A stretch of 64,000 nt of DNA from Sphagnum compactum (taxonomy: Eukaryota; Bryophyta; Sphagnopsida; Sphagnales), in NCBI GenBank assembly GCA_965153455.1, contig OZ234500.1, positions 1,364,001 to 1,428,000 of the forward strand. Direction: 5' to 3'. Numbering within the stretch: position 1 is the first letter of the stretch; the number at the start of each line of letters is the position of its first letter. The position numbers were made by a program, and so were the translations under genes. The notes under the pieces were generated by a model that was not told the DNA's origin, did no database searches, and was given only the letters and a program-made list of their open reading frames with translations. This document shows positions 48,595 to 59,200 of this stretch, piece after piece.

Positions 48595-48800
48595 ATGCAG
48601 GTATTGCATTTAGGGTAGGATCTTCATTTAAAAAAGGCTTAAACCCCACATGCATATTTTTTGTGTGACCCAAAGTGCAGGTATTGCATTTAGGGTAGGA
48701 TCTTCGTATAAAGATGCTTAAACCCACATGGGTATTTTCGAAATGGCCCAAAATGCAGGTATTGCATTTAGGGTAAGGTTTTTCCAAGTGACTTTGCGTC
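48595..48800. repeat. About 80-bp tandem repeat, three units
   Basis: Units of the form AAATGCAGGTATTGCATTTA, GGGTAGGATCTTC, TTAAACCCCACATG. The same unit occurs at 49935-50130 and, inverted and expanded, at 52130-52640. Confidence 0.8.
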
Positions 48801-48910
48801 TGCATATTGTGTTTAGGGCTAGGTCTTCACTTAAGGGTATCCAAACCATTTAGATGGGTTTTTTTTTTAAACGTGTGGGTATTGCATTTAGGCTTGTTTT
48901 TCATTTAAAC

Positions 48911-49090
48911 TTGCAATACCTGAACTTATACTTACCTCTACTAACTGGAATGTTGGGGTTCATTGCAATACCTACATCCGTACTTACCTTTACAAACTGG
49001 AATTTTGGGGCATGATTGCAATACTTGCAATTGTACTTACTTTTACCAACTGGGATTTTGGGGCCTAGTTACAATACCTGCATCTAACAC
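48911..49090. repeat. About 53-bp tandem repeat, three units
   Basis: Units of the form TTGCAATACCTACATCCGTA then CTTACCTTTACAAACTGGAA and TTTTGGGGC. The inverted counterpart is at about 51840-51990. Confidence 0.75.
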
Positions 49091-49934
49091 TAATATTATC
49101 ATTATCCTTGTGTTTTTGCATTTCACACTTTTTGTGCTTATTACTTGGAAACAATAATAACCTTCGTGCCATATTAGACTTCATGTGTGTGTTGAATACA
49201 TGATGTTCAAATAATTTGGGGTATGATTTCCTCCATACAAAATTGATTCTAAAACAAAAAATTTAGTGCCAATGGCAACAATCTTGATTAGTAATTGAGA
49301 CATTTATTAAAGTAAAATATCAGTTTTGATATATATAAACCAAATTCCTATACATTAAATCATAAAGCATAACCTTACAAATCCAAATGATATTTTGACA
49401 TAAGGCTTATTACAACCCTAATTATACAAACCCTAACAAAAAGAAGATTTAGTGATATATGCCCTAAACCCAAAAAACTATACAAACTATACAAATCATA
49501 TAATGCAAAATAAACAAATTTAAAAGAACATAGGAAAAAAATTAGAAACCAAAATTCAAAGGTTTTAAATTATAAATATTTATTAACTGAAAGAAAATAC
49601 GTTAATTTTTAAAAATAATCAAATAAATTTCGTACAAAACCAAAAAAGAAGATATGTCTTTTACCTTTGTGTGATTTTTCCAACCTAATTTTTCCACTCT
49701 TTTTGAAGAAGGTATAAAATGCAATTGTATTACTTCACATGTGTGTAAACCCTAAAAATTTCCCCCCAAATTTAGCTTACTTTAAATTAATTACTATACA
49801 TTTATGGAAAACTTATCAATTAATTTATGTGTCTCAACCCTAAACCTAATGGTTAAGTTAGTAGGGTATGTAATTAATAGAGTAGCTAGGTTAGTAGGGT
49901 AGGTGGTTAGTACAGTAGCTTGGTTAGTGGTGTG
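49091..49934. other. AT-rich interior of the Mutator-like element
   Basis: No gene. It has an inverted counterpart at about 51000-51830, with high similarity around CCAATGGCAACAATCTTGAT (49270). Confidence 0.6.
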
Positions 49935-50130
49935 ACCCAAAATGTAAGTATTGCATTTAGGGTATGATCTTTGTATAAAGAAATGCTTAAACCCCACATG
50001 CGTACTTTCGAAATGGCCCAAAATGCAGGTATTGCATTTAGGGTAGGATATTTGTATAATGAAAGCTTGAACCCCACATGCGTACTTTCGAAATGGCCCA
50101 AAATGCAGGTATTGCATTTAGGGTAGGGTT
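49935..50130. repeat. About 80-bp tandem repeat, second block of three units
   Basis: Same unit as 48595-48800: AAATGCAGGTATTGCATTTA, GGGTAGGATATTTG, CCCCACATGCGTACTTTCG. A GGTTAGTAGGGTAGGTGG stretch flanks the block on both sides. Confidence 0.8.
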
Positions 50131-50417
50131 TTTAGGGTAGGGTATGTAATTAATAGGGTAGTTAGGTTAGTAGGGTAGGTGGTGAGTACAGTAGCTAGGT
50201 AGAAAAGTGAACAGGGTAGAAAAGTGAGGAGGGTAGCTATGTGTGAGGTCAGGTCCAGGGAAAAACGAGCAATAACCAAAAAAAAAAAGTACAATGGTCA
50301 GCAGCAAAAAGAAATGGACTGTCATGAACACCATCCGGCGCCGAATGAAAAAACGCAACCCATCCAGTGGACAGAACGGCCAACTGGTGCATTGGTGGCT
50401 GTTAATTCACTCTGGCC

Positions 50418-50426
50418 AAGTATTCT
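50418..50426. repeat. Target-site duplication, right (AAGTATTCT)
   Basis: Identical to 41586-41594 and directly adjacent to the right terminus of the complete element. Confidence 0.85.
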
Positions 50427-50708
50427 CCCTCTTTAACGGACTAATTCTCATACAGAACGGGGTCGTTCAACAGAGGTGCCTATCGTGTAGACCTAATTGG
50501 TAGGCCTTGCCAATTCTATAAGACCTAATGGTTAACACGGGGGAGTGGGCAGCAGGATTTAAGTTTTTCTATTTTGTCAAAGTAGGTGGACTGGCGATCA
50601 TCCACAAGCCAAATGAGCTAAATTTGGCTAGCAGTCAGATAGTAAAAGACATTGTTTTTTAAATTCTGCCTGGTTCTGCCGACCAATAGGAATCATTGTC
50701 TAAATATG
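50427..50708. other. Spacer between the two inverted Mutator-like copies
   Basis: About 280 bp of host or older repeat sequence. It includes a member of the dispersed AAGTAGGTGGACTGGCGATC family (50580) and a CCTGGTTCTGCCGACC stretch that resembles 14790. There is no gene. Confidence 0.6.
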
Positions 50709-50999
50709 GGCCAGAGTGAACCAACAGCCTGTGCACCAGTTGGCCGTTCTGTCCACTGGATGGGTTGCGTTTTTTCATTCGGCGCCGGATGGGGTTCATC
50801 ACAGTCCATTTCTTTTTGCTGCTGACCACTGTACTTTTTTTTTCTGTTTTTTGTGTTCTTGGCTGTTTTTCTTGGACCTGACCTCACACATAGCTACCCT
50901 GCTAACTTTCCTACCCCCATAAGTATTGCACCAACCTTGGTACTTTTTTAATTATCCCCTACTGACACAACTACCCTAATAACTAGTTATCCTACTGAC

Positions 51000-52129
51000 C
51001 TAGCTACTGTACTAACCACCTACCCTACTAACCTAGCTACTCTATTAATTACATACCCTACTAACTTAACCATTAGGTTTAGGGTTGAGACACATAAATT
51101 AATTAATAAGTTTTTCACAAATGTATAGTAATTAATTTAAAGTAGGCTAAATTTGGGGGGAAATTTTTAGGGTTTACACATATGTGAAGTAATACATTTT
51201 ATATCTCTTTCAAAAAGAGTGGAAAAATTAGGTTGAAAAAATCACGCATAGGTAAAAAACATATCTTCTCTTTTGGTTTTGTACGAAATTTATTTGATTA
51301 TTTTAAAAAATTAACGTATTTTCTTTCAGTTAATAAATATTTATAGTTTAAAACCTTTGAATTTTGGTTTTTAAATTTTTTCCTATGTTCTTTTAAATTT
51401 GTTTATTTTGCATTATATGATTTGTATAGTTTGTATAGTTTTTTGGGTTTAGGGCATATATCACTAAATCTTTTTTTTGTTAGGGTTTGTATAGTTAGGG
51501 TTGTAATAAGGCTTATGGCAAAATATCATTTGGATTTGTAGGGTTATGCTTTATGATTTAGTGTATAGGAATTTGGTTCATATATTTCAAAACTAATATT
51601 TTACCTTAATAAATGTCTCAATTACTAATCAAGATTGTTGCCATTGGCACTAAGGATTTTGTTTTAGAATCAATTTTGTATGGAGGAAACCATAGCCCAA
51701 ATTCTTTGAACATCATGTATTCAACACACACATGAAATCTAATATAGCACAAAGCTTATTATTGTTTCAAGTAATAAACACAAAAAGTGTGAAATGTAAA
51801 AACACAAGGATAATGATAATATTAGTGTTAAATGCATGTATTATAATTAGGCCCCAAAATCCTAGTTGGTAAAAGTAAATACAAGTGCAAGTAATGCCCC
51901 AAAATTCCAGTTGGTAAAGGTAAGTACGGGTGTAGGTATTGCAACGAAACCCCAAAATTCCAGTTGGTAGAGGTAAATATAAGTTTGGGTATTTCAAGTT
52001 GAAATGAAAAAACAAGCCTAAATGCAATACCCACATTTCAAAAAAACCCATCTAAATGGTTTGGATACCCTTAAGTGAAGACCTAGCCTTAAACACAATA
52101 TGCACATGCAAAGTCACTTTGAAATAACC
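51000..52129. other. AT-rich interior of the inverted element copy
   Basis: No gene. Reverse complement of about 48800-49900, including three 53-bp units at 51840-51990. Confidence 0.6.
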
Positions 52130-52640
52130 CAACCCTAAATGTAATACCTGCAATTTGGGTCACTCCGACAGGATGCATGTAGGGTTTAAACTTCTTTATA
52201 TGAAGATCATACCCTAAATGCAATACCTGCATTTTGGGTCACTTCGAAAGTACACATGTGGGGTTTAAGCCTCTTTATATGAAAATCCTACCCTAAATGC
52301 AATACTTGCATTCTGGGTCAATTCGAAAGTACGCATGTGGGGTTTAAGCTTTATTTATATGAAGATCCTACCCACAATGCAATACTTGCATTGTGGATCA
52401 CTCCGAAAATACGCATGTGGGGTTTAAGCCTCTTTATATGAAGATCCTACCCTAAATGCAATACCTGCATTGTGGGTCACTCTGAAAGTACACATGTGGG
52501 GTTTAAGCTTTCTTTATATGAAGATCCTACCCTAAATGCAATACCTGCATTATGGGTTACTCCGAAAGTACGCATGTGGGGTTTAAGGCTTTATATGAAG
52601 ATCCTACCTTAAATGCAATACTTGCATTTTGGGTCACTCT
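52130..52640. repeat. About 80-bp tandem repeat, seven units
   Basis: Units of the form CCTAAATGCAATACCTGCAT, TGTGGGTCACTCCGAAAGTA, CGCATGTGGGGTTTAAGC, ATATGAAGATC, spaced 78-80 bp (near 52133, 52211, 52292, 52371, 52451, 52530 and 52609). The complete element has two blocks of three instead. Each unit carries a telomere-like CCCTAAA. Confidence 0.85.
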
Positions 52641-54962
52641 AAAATAATTAGTTAATTTCAAAATCATATGCTAATAAAAGTGTGTATAGAGGTTGGGGTT
52701 GTTGATTAGGAATTCCATGATTGTTACGTTTTTTCATGAATTTGAAAAGAGGTTCTATTGTTTGTGGAACAAATAGTACAATGACAATTGTGATCAAGCT
52801 TATCTTGGTGTAAGAATTTTTCATGAAAAAGTTGAACTTGCAATCTATAACATGGAATAATTATCTTAAATAGTGATTTCAATAACTTATTGAAACAAAA
52901 ATATACTAAAGTTAATCAATCAAATATCAAATTAATTAATCTGATTAAATCCAACTTTTTATTTTCAAGTAAATAAACTTAAGCCAAATGATTAATTAAT
53001 TATTTTAAATAAATAAATGATTATCTAATTCTTGATAATTAATCATCTAAATTATCTGAAATAATGGTCTATTAATTATTTAATTATATGACAAATTTTG
53101 TTGATAATTCATTAATTATCATAAATATTTTATATTAAATTGCGGGAAAAAATTTAGGGTTTAGACATATGTGAAACAATACAATTTCATTCTATATCTT
53201 CTTCAAAGAGATTGGGAAAATTAGGTTGGAGTTATCACACAAAGGTAAAAAACAAACCTTATGTGAAAACCCAACCCTAAATGCAATACAAAGTTTGTCA
53301 AGATCAAAAAACAAAAGTTCAAGCTTAAATATTTTTCAAAGATGTTCATTTTTTTTCCCCTTTTAAAGTTGTATATGCATACTAAAAACATAAATATAAA
53401 GTCTTTAATTTAATAAGATTTTAAATTATGTTTTTAAAAATATCAAAGCACATAATTTTCTACTTTTTTTGTTTTGTTTCACATAATAATAAAAATGATC
53501 TCTCCCATATATTAATCCTATGTTTAATTGAAATTTTAATTTATACTTTTTTGATATATAGTAAATAATTTCTTGGTTAAAATATTCATATAGTGGGTCA
53601 AAATATTTTATATTTTATAGATATATAACACAAGTCCTTATGTAAACTTTATTTTTTATGATGTATAATATTGGTTTAAATATTGGTCCAAATATATTGT
53701 TATTTATAACAGCTAATATATAAATAATGATATTATGGAATTATATTGTTGATCCATTTCAATACATATAATATTTTCATATTTATTTATAGTAAAATAA
53801 AAATTTATATATATATAAACCTATGGTTATGTATATCGCAATTATTTTTAATGAACTTTGTTTTTAATGTGAATTTAAGAATTCCAAAAGATTAATAGTT
53901 AGGTATGAAAATGTTCATAAGCTCTTAGACATCATACCAGAGTTTGTGTGGATTTTAAAAGCTTTGTGAGGGTCAAATTATTATGTAATGTTTTCGACAC
54001 CTTCAGAAGTTGAAACATGACTCGACTATCCAAAAAACACAATAGTATTCATAAATAAATAACCAAGAATCAATAGGCTTGACAGATTACTAGCTTCAAC
54101 AAAAGTTCAAACCTAAGGTTGTCAGATTGACTAAAGTGTTGACATTGACCAAACTAAACAACCTAGCCTAAACATGAGTAATAGGTTAATAAGTTATTTG
54201 TTAAGTAACTTAATTAACTACCTAATAGGCTATCTAGGTAATATAGGCCTATTATGTAGTTTATTCATTAGTGTAGGCTTTCTAGGTTAATATCTTAGAT
54301 GGTCTATGTAGGTATTGAAGGTGGTCGAGTTTATTAAATAAACATACTAGTTATATATGTAATATACTAGCCTAGGCCACATAAGCCTAATAAGCATTTA
54401 TGACAGTTTAATGTTTAATCCTTATTGTTTTATAACATTTTAAATTTGAACTAAAAGAATTTATTAAAAAGAAAGCACATTTTTCCATATAATTGTTATA
54501 AATATATACTATTGGAATATCATTCAAATTTAGAGTTTGGGAAACCCTAAATTAATTAACATTTTTTTTACAAGTTCATAGTAAATAAAATAAATCTACG
54601 GTGCATTATAGGGGGAATTTTATATGCAAAACAATGCAATACATATTTTTAAAGAAATTGAAAGAGATCAGCTTGGAGATTAACAAATGGTAAGAGACAT
54701 ACCTTCTTTTGTGTTTTGTTACAAATTTTATTTAATTATTTAAAAAATTAAGGCTAAATTTGTAAATGGTGAAAGTAAGTACGTGTGTGGATATTGCAAA
54801 ATTATATGAAACCTTAACCCTAGATGCAATAGCCATATTCAAGTTCATTTCAAAATAACCCATAGGTGAATAAGGTAAAACCTACAATGAAAGGGCAACT
54901 TTAAATGTAATACCCACATGTAAGGTCGCTACAAAATGTAACTAACTATATAGAGTGAAACC
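52641..54962. other. AT-rich interior of the inverted element copy
   Basis: No gene. Reverse complement of about 46640-48590, with insertions around 53780-54190 that have no counterpart in the complete element. Confidence 0.6.
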
Positions 54963-55884
54963 TTAACCCATATCAGTATCTATAATCTCGTGTTTAGCTC
55001 GGTATGCAGCTGCTGCATTTGCAACCTTTGCTGCATGACGAGCAGTGTAAAAATGGTGGCGTTGCATCTTAACCTGAACTGCATTTGCAACAAACTCTTC
55101 CTGTGTTTAATCCTGAACCCTATAAACACCCCAAAACCACAAAATTAAACCCTAACACACCTTGGATGAAATGCAATAAAAATACAGTAAACATTGTTTA
55201 TTATTATTTATTACCTTCCATGAATCATTCTAGATTCATGAAAATCCAAAACATCTGCCAACTGTTTTGTCCGACTTGTTTTACTGGACTCTCGATCCCA
55301 ATTTTTGACATCCCATGCCGTCCTCAATTGTCGTGCATATACACAACAGGTGAATCGAATCATCCCTTGTAAATCTTCATCCTTCTCCATCCGTGATGTT
55401 GCATCTCGAGGCACACAGCCCACGCCCCATGCATTGAGGCCCAACACCTTCAACAATTGCTCTGAAGCTAATTTGACCAAAGCTGGTTTTGGGAATGGTG
55501 GACATTGTTTTGCAACATCTACCAGGTGATTCCACTCACGATGTGCTTTGGCACGAGCGCGATTAGCAACCTTTTGATCATTTCGCCTCTGCACAGCCAT
55601 TGCATTTCCCAAAATGCGAGCATTCATTTTGGCATGGTCTTGATGTCGAGGACCTCCTGCAGAAGTTGAAGGCCTCCAAGGTTTGACCTTTTCTGCCACC
55701 AAGCCATGCACCTCCTTCAAATGCTTGGTCAACAACCATTTGGCACAATATGCGACAATGCAAGTGCCAACTTTGCACTTCCATTTCGACCCAACTTTCG
55801 TCCATTCTTTGTCTTTCCGAGCCAAATTAGGTGGACAAAAAAGTGCAACTGGCTGAGGAGCCTGGTCAGATTCAAATTCCAGAC
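54963..55884 (-). pseudogene. Transposon-borne C2H2 zinc-finger protein gene, copy 2 (stop codon, 5' truncated)
   Basis: Exon 3 (55215-55884, 670 nt) is fully open. It encodes KWKCKVGTCIVAYCAKWLL..HLKEVH (zinc finger C-x4-C-x12-H-x4-H), then NHLVDVAKQCPPFPKPALV, LLKVLGLNAWGVG and LDFHESRMIHGR. The donor (GGAAG|GTAATA) and the acceptor of the last exon (TTTATAG) are kept. The last exon (54963-55119) reads V-Q-D-stop at 55107-55109, where copy 1 has CAG; beyond it the frame continues QRHHFYTARHAAKVANAAAA to TAA. The repeat-encoding exon is missing because the element is truncated. Together with copy 1 it shows what the unmutated gene looked like. Confidence 0.75.
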
Positions 55885-55930
55885 CTAAACCAAAAAATGA
55901 GAGTTCAAAAAACAGAATGCAGGTATTGTT

Positions 55931-56253
55931 GTTAGGGTTACCAGCCTTGTGCAGCCCAACATCACCATCCACTGGTAATTTATTGTTTCATGCAATGTTC
56001 AATTTTGCAATTGCCTATAAGAGGGAGCTTTCATAGCACTATTGGATAACCCATGATCGTCAGCAACCCTGACACCACATGTGGAGTGTCAAACAAAGTT
56101 TCTATCCTATTATGAAGAAACCAGCTTGTCCATGACTAGTTTCTTGGTTGTAGAATTCTAGACTCTGATTCATCAGATTAATCAGTCCTTTCAATGAGAG
56201 AATTAAGATTAAGGCTCTTGACATTAGAAGCACTTAGGTTTTTTTTGCTGCAG
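55931..56253. other. Gap between truncated element and laccase exons
   Basis: No exon recognised; in particular nothing like the expected first laccase exon that should end in ..HW. It ends with the acceptor TTTTTTTGCTGCAG at 56253. Confidence 0.5.
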
Positions 56254-59200
56254 GCATGGTGTGAAGCAATTGCAAACTGGTTGGTATGATGGAGTGCCAT
56301 ATGTGACGCAATGTCCTCTCAAACAAGGTGATTCCTACACTTACAGGTACTAAATCCTCACAGGCTTATGAGGAATAACCCTTGAATCTTCAAGCATTCA
56401 CATGATGCACACAAATGATCTGAGTTGATTTAATTGCTGCAATCTACAAAGACAACCCCAAGTGCATTGTCATGCAATCTATGCATATAAATACATACTT
56501 CAAGAAGATTTTATACTCTCAGCACACTTTGATGCAATCTGCACATACTCATACTTCATGAAAATTTGACAGTAATTTGAGTGCATTGTGATGCAATCTG
56601 TGCATATTCATATGTCAGGAAGATTTGACAGTACTAACCAGAGTGCAATATGATGGAATCTTCATATATGCATACTTCTGGAAGAATTGATAATCTGAGC
56701 GCACTATGATGCAGTCTGTATGCATGCTCATACTTCAGGAAGATTTGACGATAATGTGCATTGTGAGCACATTAGGATTCAATCTGCACAGACTCATATT
56801 ATCTTCAGGAAAAATTTGATAAAAGATTTCTTCAAACATTGCGTTGAAGTGCAGGTTTCAGCTACTGAATCAGACAGGGACATTGTGGTACCATGCGCAT
56901 ACTAGTTGGCATCGAGCATCAATCCATGGAGCTATCATTATCTATCCTCGCAAGGATCGTGATTATCCCTTCCCCACAACCAAACAGAGAAGTTCCAATC
57001 ATCCTTGGTAGTTCACATGAACTTCATTTACACAATTCTTGCTGCTCTTACAATTCTGAAGCAATTTTTCCCTGTTGCATCATCAAAAGCAAACTGCATC
57101 ACATAGGATTTGAAAAAAAACAATTGGAGGGAGAGTATGAAAACCAAGGAAAGTTACTTCAAATTTTTTTCAAATCACCTCGGAAAAGAAAAAGAAGTAT
57201 AACTTATTGAAAAAAAGTATAATTTTATAAATTATTTAAATATAAATGAGGTGCTTAGAATTGAATTATAAAAATATATGTAGAATATATTTAATGTATT
57301 CTCAATTTTAATAAAACAATTTATTATTTCATAGCATAGTACCCAAAAATATTCATTTATCTTATGTGTTCCATAAACTATACAAAGAGTAATTATGATG
57401 AAACTTGATAATGAATTGTATTGCATTTTGCAGGAGGATGGTGGAATGCGGATGTGGAAGATGTGATTGACGCAGCCTTGGCCACTGGAGGAGGTTACAG
57501 CATCCCTGATGCTCTTACCATCAATGGACAACCTGGTTTCCTGTACAACTATTCTTCATCTGATGCCACCAGACTAAGGATTCGGCAAGGAGAATCCTAT
57601 CAACTTCGTGTTGTAAACGCATGTTTGAATTTCGCTATGTATTTCGCAGTCGCCAACCATTCTCTTACTGTCAGGGAGCTCGACTCTGCGTATTGCGTGC
57701 CCTTCACTGTTGATGTTCTCCTCATCGCTCCTGGCCAAACTGTTGATTGCATACTCAATGCAAATCTCTCGGAAGGACAATTCTACATGGCTGCAAGTGT
57801 TTTCTCTCTCCCTGACCCCCTCATTGTAAGTCAAAGCCCACGAACCAGGGTCTTTATTCTATTTTATTTATAATTTTCAATTTTGTGGTTTTGAGAATTT
57901 GGAGATCTTTTTTCAAAATTTTAGCAAATTTTTTCGAATTTACACAAAAAAACATCTTCACAGTGCAAAAATTCACAAAAATTAAAACAAAGTTGACATG
58001 AATGTCCAAAGGAAGTTAGATTTTGTATAGATCTTATGGACCATTTGAGATAAAAAGGATTTTTTAATATGCTATGAAACTTAAAAATATTTCAGATATA
58101 ATCTAAATATATTCTCATAATCCAATTCTAAGTACCTTAAGGCTTATTTATATTTAAATAAATTGTAAATTATTATTTTTTCAATAAGTTGCACCTTTTG
58201 TTTTTCACAGCAATTAAAAAAAAATGAAAGTTACTTCCCTTCAACAAAACCATGTCTCTCTACTATCTATCTCAAGCACACAATTTTTTCCAGCTATCTG
58301 AATATCAGGAGGAATATGATCTTGGGACTGGAATACCCTACTACCTTGGCAGCTTCAACACTAATTATATTATTTCAAAAATGTTGAAATTCTCAGAAAC
58401 TATTTTTTTAAAATTAAAAAATTGGGAAATATTGAATCTTGAGGAATATTTTATTTGTCAAAATGAAAATTTGAAAATTAATTAATTAAATATTCAACAA
58501 ACATGTGTTGAAGTTGCCAAGGTCCTACCATACTTAAGGTGCATTCACAATTGATGTTAGGGACTCTAGTGTTGAGTCCATTAACACAGGCTAGTCATTT
58601 AGGCCTTAAACCTACTTACCATGAACATTTTATGTACCATTCACATTAAGCTATCATGCATTTCAAGCTACCATTCACATTAAGTTCTCACCCATTTAAC
58701 ATTGGGTGCCACCTAGGATACCACCTAGATTTTCATTCAACAGTGAGTTAACATCAAGTGTGAATGCACCATTAGTAAGATTGCTATGCAACTGTTTTCC
58801 TCTCGAACTTCCATTATTCCAACTCGTTCATTGTCGTGCTCTGCGCCAGGTTCCGTTCCCGCAAACGCCTGCGACAGCACTTGTGGAGTACGAGGGAAGC
58901 TCACATGTACATCCAGTGTACATGCCCACGTTTCCAGCACACAATGATTCTTCCTACAGGGATTTCTGGGATTCACAAGAGCGAAGCCTCAACACTAGCG
59001 ATCAGACTCTCTACGTCCCGCAAACAATCGATAGAGAGTTATTCTTCACTGTCGGTTATGGTCTGAGCAGCAACAGCAGTTGCAGCCCTCTTCCAAATTG
59101 TACCGCTGGTTTCGAAGGGTACAGGATTCTTGGTGCTGTGAACAACATCACGTTCGTCACTCCCAGCAGTTCGGACACCTCTTTGCTCCAGTATGCGTAT

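Larger units (their letters stand above)
41595..50417 (+). mobile_element. Mutator-like DNA transposon carrying a zinc-finger gene (complete)
   Basis: The left end GGCTTGAGTGAATTAGCAGC.. and the reverse complement of the right end GGCCAGAGTGAATTAACAGC.. agree at 34 of 37 positions, continuing through CACCAATGCACCAGTTG. Perfect 9-bp duplications (AAGTATTCT) flank both ends; nine bases is the usual size for Mutator-like elements. The element is 8823 bp. Inside, in order, are a pyrimidine-rich leader exon, a first intron filled with a palindrome array, a gene with 12-residue repeats and a zinc finger (to 45613), and then AT-rich DNA with several tandem repeats. No MURA-type transposase, SWIM finger or DDE motif was seen, so it is probably non-autonomous, possibly a gene-capturing Pack-MULE. 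The interior right half is repeated in inverted orientation at 50709-54930. Confidence 0.8.
50709..55930 (-). mobile_element. Second Mutator-like copy, inverted and truncated
   Basis: The terminus GGCCAGAGTGAACCAACAGC at 50709 is nearly the same as the right end of the complete element, read from the other side. Sequence then follows the complete element backwards: 50709-50905 against 50417-50224, tandem repeats, AT-rich interior, and finally the zinc-finger gene (54963-55884). Similarity ends near 55930, just upstream of the second coding exon. The 12-residue repeat exon, hairpin array, leader and other terminus are missing. It also lacks the roughly 1 kb holding the 48-55 bp repeat. No target duplication can be checked because one end is lost. 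Confidence 0.8.

Noticed and set aside
50700-50708. CTAAATATG as target duplication of the inverted element copy
   Set aside because: The other terminus of that copy is deleted, so there is nothing to compare it with.
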